Source: Acidimicrobiales bacterium
GTDB lineage: Bacteria; Actinomycetota; Acidimicrobiia; Acidimicrobiales; Acidimicrobilacustridaceae
Assembly: GCA_025455885.1 (NCBI GenBank)
Contig: JALOLR010000002.1
Span: 186,001-250,000, forward strand
Length of the DNA: 64,000 nt
Direction: 5' to 3'
Part shown: positions 44,068-53,983 of the stretch, piece after piece
Position numbering within the stretch: position 1 is the first letter of the stretch
Layout of the letters: each line of letters begins with the position of its first letter
Program-made: the position numbers and the translations under genes
The notes under the pieces: generated by a model
Databases searched by the model: none
What the model was told of the DNA's origin: nothing
The model's input: only the letters and a program-made list of their open reading frames with translations

Positions 44068-44112
44068 AACCTATCGCCGCGCGAAGTCGCCCACAAGGGG
44101 TTTGTGCGACTT
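44068..44112 (-). promoter_or_regulatory. Candidate whiB promoter with overlapping dyad
   Basis: On the minus strand, TTGTGG (44096-44091) and TAGGTT (44073-44068) are separated by exactly 17 bp, a plausible sigma-A promoter 24 bp ahead of the GTG. A dyad overlaps the -35 box: CACAA-GGGGT-TTGTG at 44092-44106 inside AAGTCG...CGACTT at 44084-44112. It could be an operator or the NfeD-gene terminator. Confidence 0.4.
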
Positions 44113-44115
44113 TTG

Positions 44116-45417
44116 TCACTCCCCCGGTTCGGGCGTCCGGCGGCGCTCCCGGTAGTCCCGGGCTCCACCCTCCTCGGGCTCGACCTCCAGCACGAGCCCG
44201 TCGATGCCGACGACCCGCACCCGGTCGAGCTCCTCGACCGGGGTGGCCCGGTTCGTCGACGCCCGCCAGAGGGCGTCGCGGATCTGGACCACGCCGTCGG
44301 GGTTCACCGCCGACACCGCCCGGCCCACCTCGCCGATCATCCACTCCCGTCCGATGGTGGGCGTGGAGAAGCGCGTGCGGACCATCGAGGGCATGCCACC
44401 GAGGAAGGCCAACAGGACGCCCACGATGCCCACGAGGAGCGTGACCCAGGACAGGGCCAGCCCGTCGAACAGGAACAGCGACCCGATGGCGAACATCACC
44501 ACCCCGGCCGCGGTCCAAAAGCGCGGGACACCGGTCTGCACGTCGATGGCGAAGGCCAGCATCGACGCCACGACGAGGGCGAGGGCCCACCCGCGCACCG
44601 GCAGCACGGCGAGCCCGTAGCACGCCAGGACGAACGAACCGGCTCCGACGACCCCGGCCACGCCGACGCCGGCGGTGAACAGCTCGAAGATGATGAGGGC
44701 GAGACCCACCGCCAACAGCAGGTAGGCGACCGCCGGGCTGGCCGCGGTGTGCATGAGCTGGTCGAGCAGCGAGAGCTGGCTGAACTGGACCTGGGTGAGG
44801 GGCTCGCGTCGGGTCTGGTCGTCCTGGGTGACCTCACGGGTCTGCACGCCGGGGATGTTCACGAGGAAGTCCCCGATGGTCGGCGCGGGGAACGACGTGA
44901 TGCCGAGCTCCTCGGCCTCCTGGGTGCTCACCACCCGGTCGGCGATGGGGCCGAGACGGTCGAGGTCGAGGCCGTCGACGAGCGCCTCGCCGGCGTCGCC
45001 GAGCCGCGACCCGGGTGCCATGCCGACGTCGTCGGCGGCACCGACGAGCTGGGCGCCGGGTCCGGTCAGCCCCGACCCGGAGGGGCCGATCCACACGTCG
45101 ACCCGGACCGACGCGTCCAGCACCTTCTCGAGCAGCTCGCCGAACCGGGCGTCGGACACCACGACCGCGTTCGAGTCGACCTGGAGCACGAGGGCGAGGG
45201 CGCCCGCGGCCTCGGCCTCGTCGATGGACGTCGCCACGAAGTCGACCAGGACCGGGTCGAGGAGGCCGTCGATCTCGATGACCGCCACGAAGCCGGCGTC
45301 CTCGGCAGGAACGGGATCGTCGGCGGACTGGGCGGCGGCGGGCAGGATCGACGCCACGACCCCGACCACGATCCCGGCGAGGGCCAGGATGCAACCGGTC
45401 ACCGATAGTCTTCGCAC
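44116..45417 (-). CDS. NfeD-family membrane protein with inactive ClpP-like domain
   Basis: 433 residues from GTG 45417, chosen because GGAGG lies 7 bp upstream. A signal/anchor segment is followed by a SppA/ClpP-like domain (VIEIDGLLDPVLVDFVATSI; WIGPSGSGLTGPGAQL), four or five membrane helices (220-345) and a C-terminal OB domain (TIGREWMIGEVGRAVS). In active NfeD proteases the Ser lies in an ASAG turn; here the aligned residues are TGPG, so protease activity is doubtful. It diverges from the Get3-like pair with a 23-bp gap. Confidence 0.87.
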   Translation of the reverse strand: MRRLSVTGCILALAGIVVGVVASILPAAAQSADDPVPAEDAGFVAVIEIDGLLDPVLVDFVATSIDEAEAAGALALVLQVDSNAVVVSDARFGELLEKVLDASVRVDVWIGPSGSGLTGPGAQLVGAADDVGMAPGSRLGDAGEALVDGLDLDRLGPIADRVVSTQEAEELGITSFPAPTIGDFLVNIPGVQTREVTQDDQTRREPLTQVQFSQLSLLDQLMHTAASPAVAYLLLAVGLALIIFELFTAGVGVAGVVGAGSFVLACYGLAVLPVRGWALALVVASMLAFAIDVQTGVPRFWTAAGVVMFAIGSLFLFDGLALSWVTLLVGIVGVLLAFLGGMPSMVRTRFSTPTIGREWMIGEVGRAVSAVNPDGVVQIRDALWRASTNRATPVEELDRVRVVGIDGLVLEVEPEEGGARDYRERRRTPEPGE

Positions 45418-45440
45418 CCGAGGTCCTCCGAGGAGATTGA

Positions 45441-46415
45441 GTGGATCCTGCGCAGTTCTTCGCAGCATCACGCGTGCTCATCGTGGCCGGGAAGGGGGGC
45501 GTCGGCAAAAGCACGGTGAGCGCCGCGGTCGCCCGCAGCGCCGCCCGGGCGGGGCTGTCGACGCTCGTCGTGGAGATCGAGGGGAAGAGCGGGCTGGCGG
45601 GACTGTTCGGTCAGCCGGCCTTCGGCTACGACGAAGTGGTGCTCTCGGCGGGCGGCGGGCCGTCCGGAGCGGCCGACGTGCGGGCCCGCGCCCTCACGCC
45701 CGACGACGCCCTGCTCGAGTACCTCGCCGACCACGGGCTGTCCCGTGTCAGCCGCCGCCTGCTGTCGGCCGGCGCCCTCGACATGGTGTCGACGGCCGCG
45801 CCCGGCATCCGAGACATCCTCGTGCTCGGCAAGGTCAAGCAGATCGAGCGCAACGGCGACGTCGATCTGGTGGTGCTCGACGCACCCGCCGCGGGGCACG
45901 CCATCTCGTTCCTGCGCTCGGCCCGTGGACTGGTCGACGCGGTCCGCTCGGGGCCGGTGCGGACCCAGGCCGCCGACGTGCTCGAGATGCTCACCGACCC
46001 GGAGCGGTGCCAGGTGATGCTCGTCACCCTCCCCGAGGAGACGCCGGTCAACGAGCTCATCGACACCGCGTTCAGCCTGGAGGACGAGGTCGGCGTGAGC
46101 CTCGGGCCGGTCGTCGTGAACGGGCTCTACCCGGCGCATCCCGGGCTCGACCTCGACCCGGAGGAGGCGGCAGCCGCGGCCCGCGTCCCGATCACGCCCG
46201 CCGACGCCGGAGCGCTGCGCTCGGCGGCCGCGTTCCGGGCGGCGCGCACCGCGCTCCAGGACGAACAGGTGGCCCGCCTGGCGGCCGCGCTGCCCCTCCC
46301 CCAGCTGCACCTCCCGTTCCTGTTCTCGACCGACCTCGGGCCCGCCGACGTCGAGACCCTCGCCGACGCGGTGGCCGAGGGCGTCGACCGGCTCACCCCG
46401 CTGGCCCGGTCGTGA
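45441..46415 (+). CDS. Get3/ArsA-like ATPase, first of pair
   Basis: 324 residues from GTG 45441, with AGGAG 5 bp upstream. The deviant Walker A AGKGGVGKST with signature Lys, VVEIEGKSGLAGLFG and LVVLDAPAAGHAISF are typical of ArsA/Get3 ATPases. Actinobacterial pairs of this kind (mycobacterial Rv3679-Rv3680) form a heterodimeric anion-transport-like ATPase with a redox or metabolite-protective role. It lacks the Get3 zinc cysteines. It overlaps the second gene by 4 bp. Confidence 0.9.
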   Translation: MDPAQFFAASRVLIVAGKGGVGKSTVSAAVARSAARAGLSTLVVEIEGKSGLAGLFGQPAFGYDEVVLSAGGGPSGAADVRARALTPDDALLEYLADHGLSRVSRRLLSAGALDMVSTAAPGIRDILVLGKVKQIERNGDVDLVVLDAPAAGHAISFLRSARGLVDAVRSGPVRTQAADVLEMLTDPERCQVMLVTLPEETPVNELIDTAFSLEDEVGVSLGPVVVNGLYPAHPGLDLDPEEAAAAARVPITPADAGALRSAAAFRAARTALQDEQVARLAAALPLPQLHLPFLFSTDLGPADVETLADAVAEGVDRLTPLARS

Positions 46416-47527
46416 GCGCCGGGGGGCCGCCGACGGGCCGGCCGGGAACCCTGCTCGACCTGGTGGTCGGGAAGTCCGTCGTGATCTGCACGGGCTCGGG
46501 CGGGGTCGGCAAGACCACCACGGCGGCCGTGCTGGCGATGGAGGCGGCGCGCGAGGGCCGGCGGGCGTGCGTCGTGACGATCGATCCGGCCCGCCGTCTG
46601 GCCAACGCCATGGGCCTCGACGGGCTCACCGACGCCCCGACGACGGTGGCCGGCGACTGGCCGGGCGAGCTGTGGGCCCTGATGCTCGACACCAAGACCA
46701 CCTTCGACGCGCTCGTCACCGAGAACGCCACCGACCCGGAGCAGGCCGAACGGATCCTCGCCAACCGCTTCTACCGCAACATCTCGAGCGCGCTGTCGGG
46801 CACCCAGGAGTACATGGCGATGGAGAAGCTCTACGCCCTGCACCACGACGACCGCTTCGACGTGATCGTCGTCGACACCCCGCCCACCCGCAACGCGCTC
46901 GACTTCCTCGAGGCCCCCGACCGGCTCACGCGGTTCCTCGACCACCGCCTCTACCGGCTGTTGATCACGCCGACGAGGGGCCTGGCGCGGGCGATGAACG
47001 TGGCCGCCCAGGCGTTCCTGCGCACCGTGTCCCGGGTGATCGGCCGGGAGGTCGTCACCGACCTCGTCGAGTTCTTCACCGCCTTCGACGGCATGGAGCA
47101 GGGGTTCAAGGACCGCGCCGCACGGGTGGTGGAGCTCTTGCGCGCCGACGAGACGGCGTTCGTGCTCGTCACGGCCCCCCGGCGCGACGTCGTCGAGGAG
47201 GCCAGCTACTTCGCCGGCAAGCTCCACGAGGCCGACATCCCCGTGCGGGCGTTGATCGTGAACCGGGTGCACCCCCACTTCACGGCGACCCGCCCGGCCG
47301 TCCTACGGGAACGGGCCGACGCCCACGCCGGCACCCCGTTCGGCGAGTTGGTCGCCAACCTGGCCGACTTCGCCACGGTGGCCTCGACCGAGGACGCCCA
47401 CCTCGCCGGGCTCTCGGCGCGGGTCGCCCCGGCGCCGGTGGTGAGGGTCCCGTTCCTGAGCGACGACGTGCACGACCTCGCCGGCCTCGACCGGATCGCC
47501 GGGCACCTGTTCGGCCGCGACGGCTGA
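46412..47527 (+). CDS. Get3/ArsA-like ATPase, second of pair
   Basis: 371 residues from GTG 46412. Walker A TGSGGVGKTTTAAVLA, VTIDPARRLANAMGL (switch region) and VIVVDTPPTRNALDFLEAP are all present. The pattern equals that of mycobacterial Rv3680. With the preceding gene it probably makes a heterodimer whose two ATP sites face each other. Substrate is unknown; arsenite cysteines of ArsA are not conserved. Confidence 0.9.
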   Translation: MSAGGPPTGRPGTLLDLVVGKSVVICTGSGGVGKTTTAAVLAMEAAREGRRACVVTIDPARRLANAMGLDGLTDAPTTVAGDWPGELWALMLDTKTTFDALVTENATDPEQAERILANRFYRNISSALSGTQEYMAMEKLYALHHDDRFDVIVVDTPPTRNALDFLEAPDRLTRFLDHRLYRLLITPTRGLARAMNVAAQAFLRTVSRVIGREVVTDLVEFFTAFDGMEQGFKDRAARVVELLRADETAFVLVTAPRRDVVEEASYFAGKLHEADIPVRALIVNRVHPHFTATRPAVLRERADAHAGTPFGELVANLADFATVASTEDAHLAGLSARVAPAPVVRVPFLSDDVHDLAGLDRIAGHLFGRDG

Positions 47528-47533
47528 GCGAGC

Positions 47534-47878
47534 TCAGTCGACGGGGTCGAGCAGGGCCGCCTCGGCTTCCTCGACCGTCTCGGTGACGGCCACGATCCGG
47601 TCGAATCCGGTGGTGTGGAGCAGACGGGTGAGCGTCGGTCGGCTGCACGCCACCGTCACCTCGCCGTCGGCCTCGCGGGCCCGACGGATGCCGCCGATCA
47701 GCGCACCGAGGCCGGAGGAGTCCATGAAGGGGACGTCGGAGAGGTCGATGAGCAGGCGGCGGGCCGACGACAGCTCGGCGAGGGCCTCCCGGAACGACCC
47801 CACCGTGTAGGCGTCGAGCTCGCCGACGGGGCGGCACAACGTGTAGCGATCGGTGTGCTCCACGGTGATCTCGAGCAA
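47534..47878 (-). CDS. STAS-domain anti-sigma factor antagonist
   Basis: 114 residues if the TTG at 47878 is used, which has GGAGG 6 bp upstream; GTG 47893 adds five residues. The fold pattern is RPVGELDAYTVGSFREALAE, LLIDLSDVPFMDSSGLGALI and VACSRPTLTRLLHTTGFDRI. The phosphorylatable Ser is the first of the MDSSG pair. Such proteins release sigma factors when bound to RsbW-type kinases. The gene converges on the Get3-like pair. Confidence 0.87.
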   Translation of the reverse strand: MLEITVEHTDRYTLCRPVGELDAYTVGSFREALAELSSARRLLIDLSDVPFMDSSGLGALIGGIRRAREADGEVTVACSRPTLTRLLHTTGFDRIVAVTETVEEAEAALLDPVD

Positions 47879-48015
47879 CGGCTTCCTCCCCACAGCGGTT
47901 CCGCCCGACAGGCACGGAAGGGTCCGATGGTAGCGGTGCGGCCCGGGGCCGGACCAACGCCGCCGCGGCACCCATCGGTTGGGGGCGCGCCGGACCAGGA
48001 ACTACCCTCCCGCCC

Positions 48016-48447
48016 GTGCCCACCGTCCTCCTGGCCACCGACGCCGACTGGATCTTCGACGAGGTCGACGCCGCCCTCGCCTCCGCCGACACCACCGTCT
48101 ACCGGGTGCGCGCCGGTATCGACGTGCTCGAGGCGATCGACCAGGTCGCCCCCGATCTGGTGATCCTCGACCAACAGATCGGCAACATGGGGGGGATGGC
48201 CACCTGCATGGCCATCCGCAACGCCGAGGGCATCGACCGCATCCCCATCACGGCGGTGCTGATGCTGCTGGACCGGGCCCACGACGCCTTCCTGGCCCGG
48301 CGCCACGACGCCGACGGCTACCTGGTCAAGCCCCTCGATGCGTTCCGGCTGCGCAGGGCGGCCAGGGTGCTCCTCGACGGCGAGGGCTGGTTCGAGCCCA
48401 TCGACGAGGTCACCAGCCAGGTGGCCGACCTCACCATCCGCGGCTGA
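48016..48447 (+). CDS. Single-domain response regulator
   Basis: 143 residues from GTG 48016. The receiver fold shows a buried acidic start (ATDADWIFDEVDAAL), phospho-acceptor Asp in LVILDQQIGNMGG and the active-site Lys in YLVKPLDAF. There is no output domain. The opening lacks the usual paired acidic residues directly after the first strand, so metal binding may be weaker. It probably relays phosphate or acts by protein contact; the STAS gene next door is a possible partner. Confidence 0.83.
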   Translation: MPTVLLATDADWIFDEVDAALASADTTVYRVRAGIDVLEAIDQVAPDLVILDQQIGNMGGMATCMAIRNAEGIDRIPITAVLMLLDRAHDAFLARRHDADGYLVKPLDAFRLRRAARVLLDGEGWFEPIDEVTSQVADLTIRG

Positions 48448-48496
48448 GCACCCGTTTCGCCGGCCCGCCTCCACCTGGGTAGGATCAGCGCCCTCA

Positions 48497-48573
<77 letters not shown>

Positions 48574-48638
48574 GCCGCCCCGCGTCGAGCGGGGCGGTTC
48601 CCGTTCCGGGGTCCGCCACCCCGTGCCACAGTGCTGCG

Positions 48639-48893
48639 ATGCACCTCGACGAGCTCCAGGACCTGATGGCGACGCTCTACGGCGACGCCGACGCGGCGCG
48701 GGGGATCCCGTCGACGGTGGCGTGGCTGTGCGAGGAGGTGGGTGAGCTCGCCCAGGCGGTGCGCAAGGGCACACCCGACCAGCAGCTCCACGAGCTCGGC
48801 GACGTGCTGGCCTGGGTGGCGTCGCTGGCCAACCAGCTCGGCCTGTCGCTCAGCGACGCCGCCGACCGCTACGTCACCGACCCGCCCGGATGA
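48639..48893 (+). CDS. MazG-like nucleotide pyrophosphohydrolase
   Basis: 84 residues from ATG 48639. The all-alpha fold and metal ligands follow the MazG pattern: TVAWLCEEVGELAQAVRKG (ExxE) then ELGDVLAWVASLANQLG (the ExxD pair). It is a single short domain, so it probably works as a dimer, cleaving non-standard NTPs. It sits 66 bp downstream of tRNA-Pro. Confidence 0.86.
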   Translation: MHLDELQDLMATLYGDADAARGIPSTVAWLCEEVGELAQAVRKGTPDQQLHELGDVLAWVASLANQLGLSLSDAADRYVTDPPG

Positions 48894-48923
48894 AGCGCCC
48901 GCCTCGCAGCCGGCGGGGCGGCG

Positions 48924-49964
<1,041 letters not shown>

Positions 49965-50018
49965 CTACCGGGGGCGTCGGCGGCCCTCACCGCGGGTTTC
50001 CGCCGTGACGTCGAGGTG

Positions 50019-51251
50019 TCAGTCGATGAGCGCGGGGCCCTCGTCGAGGCGGAAGCCGTCGTGGAGCACCTGGATGGCCTGCTCGGCCTGCGCGTCGGCC
50101 ACGACCACCGAGATCCGGATGGCCGAGCTGGCGATCATCAAGATGTTGATGTCGTTGGCGGCCAGCGTCTCGAACACGGTGGCGGCCACGCCAGGATGGG
50201 TCTTCATGCCTGCGCCGATGACGCTCACGCGGGCGATGTCGGCGTCGCCGGTCACCTCGCCGGCGCCCATCCCTGCCGCCTCGCGCTCGCAGATCGCCAT
50301 GGCGGCGGCCAGCTGCTCGTCGGGCACGGTGAAGGAGATGTCGGTCCGGCCGGCGTCGGACGTGTTCTGGACGATCAGGTCGACGCTCACCCCCTCGTCG
50401 GCGAGGGCCCGGAAGAGGCGGGCGGCGATGCCGGGACGGTCCTCCACCCCGCCGATCGTGACCTTGGCGTCAGAGGCGTCGTGCACGACCGCCGAGACGA
50501 TGGCTTGCTCCATGTCGTCGTCCTCCTTGGTGACCAACGTGCCGGGTTCCCACGTGAACGCCGAGCGCACGTGCAGGTCGACCCCGTGGGTGCGGGCGTA
50601 CTCGACCGAGCGCATGGCGGGCTTCGGACAGCCGTTGGCGGTCATCTCCATCAGCTCGTCGAAGCTGATGGCGGCGAGCTTGCGGGCGCTCGGGACGACC
50701 CGGGGGTCGGTGGTGAACACCCCCGAGACGTCGGTGTAGAGCTCGCACACCTCGGCGTCGAGGGCGTGGGCGAGCGCCACCGCGGTGGTGTCCGAGCCGC
50801 CACGGCCGAGGAACGTGATGTTGCGTTCCGGGGAGATGCCCTGGGCGCCCCCGACCACCGCCACCGCCCCCCGCCCCAGGGCCTCGCGGACCCGGTCGGG
50901 AGCCACGTCGAGGATCTTGGCGTCCATGTGGGTGGAGTCGGTGTGGAAGCCGGCCTGTGAGCCGGTGAACGACTCGGCCACCACCCCGCGGTCCGCCAGC
51001 GCCATGCACAACAGGGCCATGGCCTTGCGCTCACCGGCGGTGACGAGCATGTCCATCTCCCGCCCGGGACGGGTGTCGGACACCTCCCGGGCCAGGCGGA
51101 GGAGCTCGTCGGTCTCCTTGCCCATCGCCGACACCACGACCACCACCTGGTCGCCCTTCCGCACGGTCCGGGCCACGTGGTCGGCGACGGCGCGCATGCG
51201 CTCGGGGTCGCCGACCGAGGTGCCACCGAACTTCTGGACGAGCAGAGCCAC
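50019..51251 (-). CDS. lysC: Aspartokinase
   Basis: 410 residues. KFGGTSVGDPERMRAVADHV is the kinase start; FLGRGGSDTTAVALAHAL is the substrate site. Two ACT domains follow in the C-terminal half (about 265-410), giving the usual lysine/threonine feedback site. It catalyses the first step of the aspartate pathway. It is the first gene of the lysC-asd operon. An internal start for a separate beta subunit was not assigned. Confidence 0.96.
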   Translation of the reverse strand: MALLVQKFGGTSVGDPERMRAVADHVARTVRKGDQVVVVVSAMGKETDELLRLAREVSDTRPGREMDMLVTAGERKAMALLCMALADRGVVAESFTGSQAGFHTDSTHMDAKILDVAPDRVREALGRGAVAVVGGAQGISPERNITFLGRGGSDTTAVALAHALDAEVCELYTDVSGVFTTDPRVVPSARKLAAISFDELMEMTANGCPKPAMRSVEYARTHGVDLHVRSAFTWEPGTLVTKEDDDMEQAIVSAVVHDASDAKVTIGGVEDRPGIAARLFRALADEGVSVDLIVQNTSDAGRTDISFTVPDEQLAAAMAICEREAAGMGAGEVTGDADIARVSVIGAGMKTHPGVAATVFETLAANDINILMIASSAIRISVVVADAQAEQAIQVLHDGFRLDEGPALID

Positions 51252-51320
51252 GGGCGACCACGCTACCGGCCGCTCCAGGGTGCCCCCGACCCCGTTGCGC
51301 GCGGGGATACGGTCGCCCGG

Positions 51321-52196
51321 ATGGCCACATCCGCCCGAGGACGACGCGACGAAGCCCGCCGGCGCGAGACCGCCGCCGCCGACCGGCGTCGGCGGTCACG
51401 GCGGCGGCGCACCCAGATCCTCGCCGCCTCGATCGCCGCGCTGGTGCTGCTCTCGACGGTGGCGGCCGGCATCGCCGCCACCCGCGGCACGTCGACCCCC
51501 GCCGCCTCGAGCACCAGTACGACGCTCCCCGACCCCGCCGACACCACCCGATCGCCCGACGACTACCCGACCACGGGCGTGGCGCCGGTGGCCGTCGCCC
51601 CGGGCGCGGCCCTCACCGGCCCGACGCCGTGCCCTGACGCCTCGTCGCCCCGGACGACGTCGTTCGCCGAGCCGCCACCGATGTGCATCGACACCGGGCG
51701 CTTCTACTCGGCGGTGGTGACGACGACCGCCGGGTCGATGACCTTCCAGCTCAACCCACAGCGGGCCCCGGCCTCGGTGAACGCCTTCGTGGTCCTCGCG
51801 GGGTACGCCTTCTACGACGGGCAGCCGGTGACCCGCATCGAGCCCACGGCGTGGTTCGAGGTGGGCGGGGCGTTCACCGACGGCTCGACGGCGTCGGCCT
51901 TCCCGATCCCCGACGAGGTGCCCGAGGCCGGCCAGATCTTCACGTCGGGGACCATCGCCATGACCGGAGCGGGCACACCGGGCACCAACCAGGGCGCCTT
52001 CCTGGTGGCCACCTTCGAGAACGCGCCAGCCATCGACCCGGGCGTCACCGCCTTCGGCGTCATGCTCGACGGCGCCGCCACCCTGGCCGCCATCGATCGG
52101 CTCGGCAGCCAGTCCGGCCTGCCGGTCCGCCCGGTGCGGGTCGAGTCCGTGACGATCACCCCCGGCGCACCGATCCCCTCGCCACCACCGGGCTGA
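51321..52196 (+). CDS. Membrane-anchored cyclophilin-like protein, degenerate copy
   Basis: 291 residues from ATG 51321. An Arg-rich N-terminus leads to one membrane helix (about 33-53), a Thr/Ser/Pro linker and a conserved two-Cys segment (CPDASS then RTTSFAEPPPMCID). The following domain aligns with cyclophilin (FQLNPQRAPASVNAFVVLAG), but the active-site FFLT and FG signatures are missing. Probably a non-catalytic paralogue of the next gene, 44 bp downstream. Extracytoplasmic. Confidence 0.8.
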   Translation: MATSARGRRDEARRRETAAADRRRRSRRRRTQILAASIAALVLLSTVAAGIAATRGTSTPAASSTSTTLPDPADTTRSPDDYPTTGVAPVAVAPGAALTGPTPCPDASSPRTTSFAEPPPMCIDTGRFYSAVVTTTAGSMTFQLNPQRAPASVNAFVVLAGYAFYDGQPVTRIEPTAWFEVGGAFTDGSTASAFPIPDEVPEAGQIFTSGTIAMTGAGTPGTNQGAFLVATFENAPAIDPGVTAFGVMLDGAATLAAIDRLGSQSGLPVRPVRVESVTITPGAPIPSPPPG

Positions 52197-52240
52197 TCGC
52201 GACCGGGCCGGGGTGGGTGTCGCGGTAGCGTCCCGGGCCG

Positions 52241-53095
52241 ATGGGAACCGCGAAGCGAGAACGTCAGAAGGCCGGCCACCAGGCGCGCCTGTCGGCCGAG
52301 GCCGCCGCCCGGACCCGGGCCGAGCGGCGCCGCCGCCTCACGATCACCATCGCCCTCGCGGCGTTCGTGGTGGCCGTCGTCGCCGTGCTCACCCTGGTGA
52401 ACCGGGACGACTCGTCGAACGAGACGGCCTCGACCACCACGTCGACCACCGCCGCCACCGACGCGCTGGTACCACCCGCCCCCGGCCCGGGGGCCTCCAT
52501 CACCGGCGCGACGCCGTGCCCGGCCACCGACGGCAGCGCCGAGCGCACGACGTCGTTCGCCGAGCCGCCGCCGATGTGCATCGACCCGGCCCGGACCTAC
52601 ACGGCGACCTTCACCACGAGCGTCGGCACCATCACCGCCACGCTCGACACGACGACGACACCCGAGACCACCAACAACTTCGTGGTGCTCGCCCGCTACA
52701 AGTTCTACGACGGCTCGGCCATCTTCCGCGCCGACCAGAGCATCGAGATCGTGCAGGGCGGCGCTCCGACGACGAACAGCCCCAGTGACCCGGGACCCGG
52801 GTACACGATCCCCGACGAGGGCGGCCCGTTCACGTACCGGCCCGGCCAGCTGGTCATGGCCCGGACCTCACAGCCGAACTCGGCCGGCGCCCAGTTCTTC
52901 CTGACCGGTGGCCCGGCCGTGTCGAGCCTCGACGCCCAGGGCACCTACGTGGTGTTCGGCACCACCGACGAGGCCGGCACCGCGCTGGTGACCGCCATGC
53001 TGGCCACGGCCGTGGAGAACCCGAACGGTGGAGGGCTCGGCGGCGTGCCCGACCCGCCCGTCGTCATCGAGTCCGTCACGATCTCGGAGTCCTGA
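52241..53095 (+). CDS. Membrane-anchored cyclophilin-type peptidyl-prolyl isomerase
   Basis: 284 residues. It has the same layout as the upstream paralogue: basic tail, helix (about 34-54), linker, CPATDG and RTTSFAEPPPMCID, then a PPIase domain. That domain has NNFVVLARYKFYDGSAIFR, the GAQFFLTGGPAV core and YVVFGTTDEAG. The catalytic Arg and Phe residues are better kept than in the first copy. It should speed prolyl isomerisation of exported proteins. Confidence 0.87.
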   Translation: MGTAKRERQKAGHQARLSAEAAARTRAERRRRLTITIALAAFVVAVVAVLTLVNRDDSSNETASTTTSTTAATDALVPPAPGPGASITGATPCPATDGSAERTTSFAEPPPMCIDPARTYTATFTTSVGTITATLDTTTTPETTNNFVVLARYKFYDGSAIFRADQSIEIVQGGAPTTNSPSDPGPGYTIPDEGGPFTYRPGQLVMARTSQPNSAGAQFFLTGGPAVSSLDAQGTYVVFGTTDEAGTALVTAMLATAVENPNGGGLGGVPDPPVVIESVTISES

Positions 53096-53146
53096 CGACG
53101 CGTCGCCTCGACGGTCCGCACCCCGGTCCGCTGACCGGACGGCGGC

Positions 53147-53845
53147 TCAGGCGGGCAGGTCGGCGAGGGTGGCCTGGTGGCCGCCGCGGTGCACCGTGAC
53201 GAGACCGGCGCCGACGGTCCTCCAGGTGCCGTCGGGGTCACGGACGATGCCGCTGCGCTCGGGCAGGCTCACGAGCAGGAGGTCCTGCGGTGCCAGCTCG
53301 ACCGTGCGACGAACCTTGTCGGGCGACCAGGTGTCGGCCCGCGGGATGACGGCCATGCCCGGCACCAACCCGAGGCCGACGGTGAACGCGCCCCCGCGGG
53401 TGTCAACCATCGGGTCGCAGAGCACGTCGGCGCCCGCCCCGCTGCCGACCAGCACCGCGCCGCCCCGCCACGCCTGGACGAGGGCGTCGTAGACGGGGGT
53501 GTCCTTGAGCACCGAGCGCAGGTGCATGGGCGAGGTGCCGACCACATAGATGAACCGGGCCGACGCCAGGGCCACGACGTTCTCGGCGACGAGGGCGTCG
53601 GCCCGGTTGTACACGGGGACCTCGGTGACCGAGGCGCCCATCGCCCCGAACCACCTCGTCGCCGCCTCGACGGACCGATGGGGGCCCTCGTAGGCGAACC
53701 CGGTCGGCAGGACGGCGACCCGGTCACCACCGGACGCCGCCAGCAGCTCGACGTCGAACTCGCACCCTTCCTCGAACTCACCGCCGCCGACGAGGGCCAG
53801 CGGGCCGGGGGCCGAGGGGGGGCGGTCGACGGGGGGAGGAGACAC
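53147..53845 (-). CDS. Peptidase E / cyanophycinase-like protein (S51, class I amidotransferase fold)
   Basis: 232 residues from GTG 53845. PLALVGGGEFEEGCEFD is the opening, and the S51 nucleophile elbow is LVGSGAGADVLCD. The family cleaves beta- or alpha-aspartyl peptide bonds, but specificity is not predictable here. No cyanophycin synthetase was seen. It is divergent from the hydroxyacyl-CoA dehydrogenase gene. Confidence 0.8.
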   Translation of the reverse strand: MSPPPVDRPPSAPGPLALVGGGEFEEGCEFDVELLAASGGDRVAVLPTGFAYEGPHRSVEAATRWFGAMGASVTEVPVYNRADALVAENVVALASARFIYVVGTSPMHLRSVLKDTPVYDALVQAWRGGAVLVGSGAGADVLCDPMVDTRGGAFTVGLGLVPGMAVIPRADTWSPDKVRRTVELAPQDLLLVSLPERSGIVRDPDGTWRTVGAGLVTVHRGGHQATLADLPA

Positions 53846-53923
53846 GGTGCCAACCTAGCGAGGCCCGAGGGCGCCGACGGCCCACCTCCCCGTCGGTCCG
53901 GGGCGGCATTGGATCGGCGAAGC

Positions 53924-53935
53924 TACCGGTCGGTA
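53924..53935. promoter_or_regulatory. Candidate TetR-type operator before the dehydrogenase gene
   Basis: TACCG-GT-CGGTA is a perfect 5-bp inverted repeat like operators of TetR regulators of fatty-acid and CoA genes. It ends 48 bp ahead of the ATG. No TetR gene is in the window. Confidence 0.4.
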
Positions 53936-53983
53936 ACATCCTCGGGCGGCGGCCGACGGAGCCGACCCGGAGGAGGCGTCGAC

